Origin: an uncultured Clostridia bacterium
Lineage (GTDB): Bacteria > Bacillota > Clostridia > Christensenellales > Borkfalkiaceae
Reading direction: 5' to 3'
Assembly: GCA_937888935.1 (NCBI GenBank)
Contig: CALARO010000010.1
Location: 1 to 6,972, forward strand
DNA length: 6,972 nt
A model generated the notes under the pieces. The model saw only the letters and a program-made list of their open reading frames with translations, was not told the DNA's origin and did no database searches. Positions 4,776 through 6,972 of this stretch are shown in pieces. Positions within the stretch are counted from its first letter, which is position 1, and the number at the start of each line of letters is the position of its first letter. A program made the translations under genes and the position numbers.

Positions 4776-6377
4776 TTAAAAAATTCTCTTAATACGCAAA
4801 AAATCGTTGGTTAAAATCGTATCAACGCCCATATCGAGATACCCGCGCGCTTCTTTCGGATCGTCCGCGTAAAACACGTTGCATTTTATGCCGTTCGCGT
4901 GCGCTTTTTCTATCATTTCTTTCGTGAAATACGGCTTGAAAAGCTGCACTTTCTTCGCTCCGATCTCTATCGCCCGATCCACCACCGTATACGGCTCGCC
5001 GCCCGCGCCTATGCACACCCCGATTTCCGGCGCATAGTTTTTCGCGATTTTCAGCGCGTTCTCGTTGCCGCTCGTAAAATACGCGTGCCGCTCGCAGCCG
5101 TATTCCCGAATCAGCCGCACAATCTCTTCCAGCATCGGCGCGCCCGCGCCCGCTTCGCCTTTCACCGCGTCCCAGATTTTCACGTGAATATTCATAATCG
5201 CCGTGCAGGCGAATTTTCTTAAAATCTCTTCGAACGTGGCGATTTTCATGCCCGCCAGACGCTCGTTGAATCTGCCGCCGAAATCGAATTGCAACAATTC
5301 CGCGTAGGTGTAATCGCCGATTCTGCCCGTGCCGTCGGAAGTGCGTTCGAGTCGCTCGTCGTGACAGGAAACAAGCACGTCGTCTTTCGTTTTCCACACG
5401 TCAAACTCGATTTCGTCCGCGCCGAGCGCAACCGCCGCGCCGTAGGCGGCAAGCGAATTTTCGGGCAGAATCGTATTAAAGCCGCGATGCGCGCACACGC
5501 GGGGGTACGCAAGCTCGGCTTCCGGCGCAATCGTCATGCTGCCCGCGGGCATGTAAAAATACGGTCTGCGCCCCGCTTCGATATATTCGAAGTGCGCGGC
5601 GGGCGGATTGCCGTACCCCGCCGGCTTGAAATACTTGTCTTTCACGTTGAATTCCACCGTGAAATATTCCGTTTTCGGGTACGAATTATGCAGAATTTCG
5701 CCGCGCGGCGTAACCGCCATCGAGCAGCCGCCGAGCTTCGAATTTTCGCCCATGCTTACCGAAGAACGCAGCACGTAGGCGTTCGTGTGATACGCCAAAA
5801 ATTTCGTGATCGTTTCCAGCGCGTTCGCTTCGTCGGAACGCTGATGCGAGCAGCCGATGATAATATCGGGGCATTCGCGCGCGATTTTCGGGTACGCTTC
5901 GTAGAAATAAAAATCGTAGCAGGTGAGAAACGCGTACTTCACGCCGTCTAAAATCAGCGTGTACGGGGACGCGTAGCGATAGGTATAATCGGATTCCATG
6001 CCGATCACGTACTGCTCGCCGCGCGTTAAATGCCGCTTGAAATACCTGCCCGCCACCTTGCCGCTGCGGTCAAACGCATACGTGGCGTTGTATTTTTTGC
6101 CGTCCGCCGCCACGTACGCCGCATTCACGAACAGGTGCGCGCCGCAACGTTTCGCCGTTTTTGAAGCCTTTTGCAAAAGCCGCGCGTTGTATTTTTGATA
6201 GCTTTTTTCGGTCAATTCTTTCGTTTTCGCCAGCGCGGGACAGTCGCTAAATTCGGGGAACACAATCACGTCCAGCGACGGATCGCACGCGTCGAACATT
6301 TTCAGTTCGGCTTCGAACAGCCGATCGGAATCGGCATAATCCGATGAATACAACGGCTGCGCGATAAACGCTTTCAT
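4776..6377 (-). CDS. Nitrilase-superfamily amidohydrolase fused to a glycerophosphodiester phosphodiesterase
   Basis: A 533-residue two-domain enzyme. Residues 1 to about 265 are a carbon-nitrogen hydrolase domain: E42 in VFPEFSD, K114 in YFKRHL with a second Glu at 121 (RGEQY), and C153 in LTCYDFYFYE give the complete Glu-Lys-Cys triad. Residues about 290-533 are a GDPD TIM barrel: HRG at 297-299, PEN at 305-307, EFD with E324 and D326, and CHDERLERTSDGTG at 338-351, with VDTILTND near the end as in other GDPDs. Where most GDPDs have a metal-binding Glu (N-I-E-x-K), this has NIHVK with H398. The linker (268-293) is rich in Arg, Pro and Tyr. No signal peptide or membrane segment is seen, so it is probably cytosolic. 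GDPD would give sn-glycerol 3-phosphate plus an alcohol; the nitrilase domain would hydrolyse an amide or nitrile. The start has an AAGAGA 7 nt upstream, and the gene lies 55 nt after the flippase. Domain calls are secure; substrates are unknown. Confidence 0.9.
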   Translation of the reverse strand: MKAFIAQPLYSSDYADSDRLFEAELKMFDACDPSLDVIVFPEFSDCPALAKTKELTEKSYQKYNARLLQKASKTAKRCGAHLFVNAAYVAADGKKYNATYAFDRSGKVAGRYFKRHLTRGEQYVIGMESDYTYRYASPYTLILDGVKYAFLTCYDFYFYEAYPKIARECPDIIIGCSHQRSDEANALETITKFLAYHTNAYVLRSSVSMGENSKLGGCSMAVTPRGEILHNSYPKTEYFTVEFNVKDKYFKPAGYGNPPAAHFEYIEAGRRPYFYMPAGSMTIAPEAELAYPRVCAHRGFNTILPENSLAAYGAAVALGADEIEFDVWKTKDDVLVSCHDERLERTSDGTGRIGDYTYAELLQFDFGGRFNERLAGMKIATFEEILRKFACTAIMNIHVKIWDAVKGEAGAGAPMLEEIVRLIREYGCERHAYFTSGNENALKIAKNYAPEIGVCIGAGGEPYTVVDRAIEIGAKKVQLFKPYFTKEMIEKAHANGIKCNVFYADDPKEARGYLDMGVDTILTNDFLRIKRIF

Positions 6378-6432
6378 AAATGAATCTCTTTTCTTCGTTC
6401 AATACCGCTTCAGCGCGACATAACCCGAGCCT

Positions 6433-6972
6433 TTACCTTCTTTTAAGTAAGTACTTAACTTTTTCCGAAACAACTTTAAATTCGCGGGTTTTAAAGGAAG
6501 CCAATAAAAACACGGCGTTCGGCAGCGCAACGCAGATCGCGCCTTTTAAAAGCAGCCACAAATCGCCCGTTTCGGGCAGTTTAAAACACACGAAGCAGGT
6601 GAGCGCGCCCGCCGCCGCCACAACTACAGTATACAAAAGCATGCGCAAATAGTATTTTGCGGGCGAAAAACCGAAGTAATTTTTGAAAAACGCGTGCGTT
6701 TCCCAGGGCATCGAAACCACGAAAACTCCGGCTATGGTAGCCACGATTGCGCCGTTTACGCCCATTTTTCCGATCAACGCCAAAGAAAGCAGCAGCGTCA
6801 CCGCGGCAACGGTGTACGGCTTGAAAAAGTCGTCTTTCCACATGCCCGCCGCGTCTTTGTAGGTGGAAAGAATATCCTTGAATTTCCACAGATACAAAAG
6901 CAGCGCGAAGAGAAACGCGGAAGAATCGCCGAGCAGTTTGGCTTCGTCGCCGTTCATCCAGATGCGCATAAA
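6433..6972 (-). CDS. Wzx/PST-type polysaccharide flippase, C-terminal part (N-terminus beyond window edge)
   Basis: The frame is open to the right edge, so only the last 180 or so residues are seen; the ATG at 6969 is internal. About five hydrophobic segments alternate with short charged loops, as in the C-terminal half of the 12-14-helix MOP-superfamily exporters that move undecaprenyl-linked sugar units across the membrane. IWMNGDEAKLLG, a loop with FKDILSTYKDAAGMWKDDFF and the later PWETHAFFKNYFGFSP are typical of Bacillota Wzx-like oligosaccharide flippases rather than MurJ. The protein ends in a basic KYLLKRR tail. The nitrilase-GDPD gene follows 55 nt downstream on the same strand with no terminator between, so co-transcription is likely. 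The glycopolymer, whether capsule, teichoic acid or another, cannot be told from this fragment. Confidence 0.8.
   Translation of the reverse strand, partial: FMRIWMNGDEAKLLGDSSAFLFALLLYLWKFKDILSTYKDAAGMWKDDFFKPYTVAAVTLLLSLALIGKMGVNGAIVATIAGVFVVSMPWETHAFFKNYFGFSPAKYYLRMLLYTVVVAAAGALTCFVCFKLPETGDLWLLLKGAICVALPNAVFLLASFKTREFKVVSEKVKYLLKRR
6443..6458. repeat. 16-bp near-palindrome at the 3' end of the flippase gene
   Basis: TTAAGTA (6443-6449) and TACTTAA (6452-6458) are perfect inverted 7-bp arms with a 2-nt centre, inside the last codons of the flippase. It lies 66-81 nt upstream of the nitrilase-GDPD start. The centre is too small for an RNA hairpin loop and there is no T-run suited to termination. 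It could be a protein-binding site or chance in AT-rich codons. Confidence 0.4.

Noticed and set aside
4759..4777. Possible terminator hairpin after the nitrilase-GDPD stop (AAAAAT, 7-nt loop, ATTTTT)
   Set aside because: The stem is only six A-T pairs with no GC clamp, so it is unlikely to terminate; it overlaps the nitrilase-GDPD stop codon.
5289..5951. 220-codon plus-strand reading frame inside the nitrilase-GDPD gene
   Set aside because: It is an Arg/Val/His-rich shadow antisense to well-conserved catalytic motifs of both domains.
6967..6969. ATG at 6969 as the start of a short membrane protein
   Set aside because: The frame is open to the window edge and the sequence begins mid-domain of a Wzx-type flippase, so this Met is internal.

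Overview
The window looks like a piece of a Bacillota (Clostridia-type) chromosome. The grounds are strong AGGAGG-type ribosome binding sites, consensus sigma-A promoters, an RqcH-type NFACT protein and a DinJ/YafQ pair, together with medium GC content and AT-rich intergenic DNA. A closer taxonomic placement (an uncultured gut clostridial lineage) is only a guess. No rRNA, tRNA, CRISPR array or insertion sequence was seen.

Left part (1-3561): two genes that act on nascent chains at the ribosome are transcribed away from a shared 301-bp spacer. On the minus strand is trigger factor (tig), complete at its N-terminus and running off the left edge inside an unusual Lys/Ala/Glu/Pro tail. On the plus strand is rqcH, the bacterial Rqc2/NEMF homologue that adds C-terminal alanine tails to stalled nascent chains. 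The spacer holds back-to-back promoter candidates with overlapping inverted repeats between them. A GNAT acetyltransferase gene (3558-4088) is translationally coupled to rqcH by a 4-nt ATGA overlap.

Middle part (4114-4746): a compact type II toxin-antitoxin operon lies on the minus strand, with a DinJ/RelB-type ribbon-helix-helix antitoxin followed by a YafQ-type ribonuclease toxin that overlaps it by 14 nt. It has a perfect-consensus promoter (TTGACA, 17 nt, TATAAT) overlapped by an imperfect inverted repeat, as expected for autorepression. The 3' end of the toxin gene, including its stop codon, is duplicated in tandem.

Right part (4776-6972): also on the minus strand, a 533-residue protein joins an N-terminal nitrilase-superfamily amidohydrolase domain (Glu-Lys-Cys residues all present) to a C-terminal glycerophosphodiester phosphodiesterase domain. 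It lies 55 nt downstream of the C-terminal part of a Wzx-type polysaccharide flippase that runs off the right edge, so the two are probably co-transcribed in an envelope-related locus.

The most noteworthy points are the nitrilase-GDPD fusion, the histone-H1-like tail on trigger factor, the divergent tig/rqcH arrangement with its candidate operators, and the promoter and duplicated 3' end of the toxin-antitoxin module.
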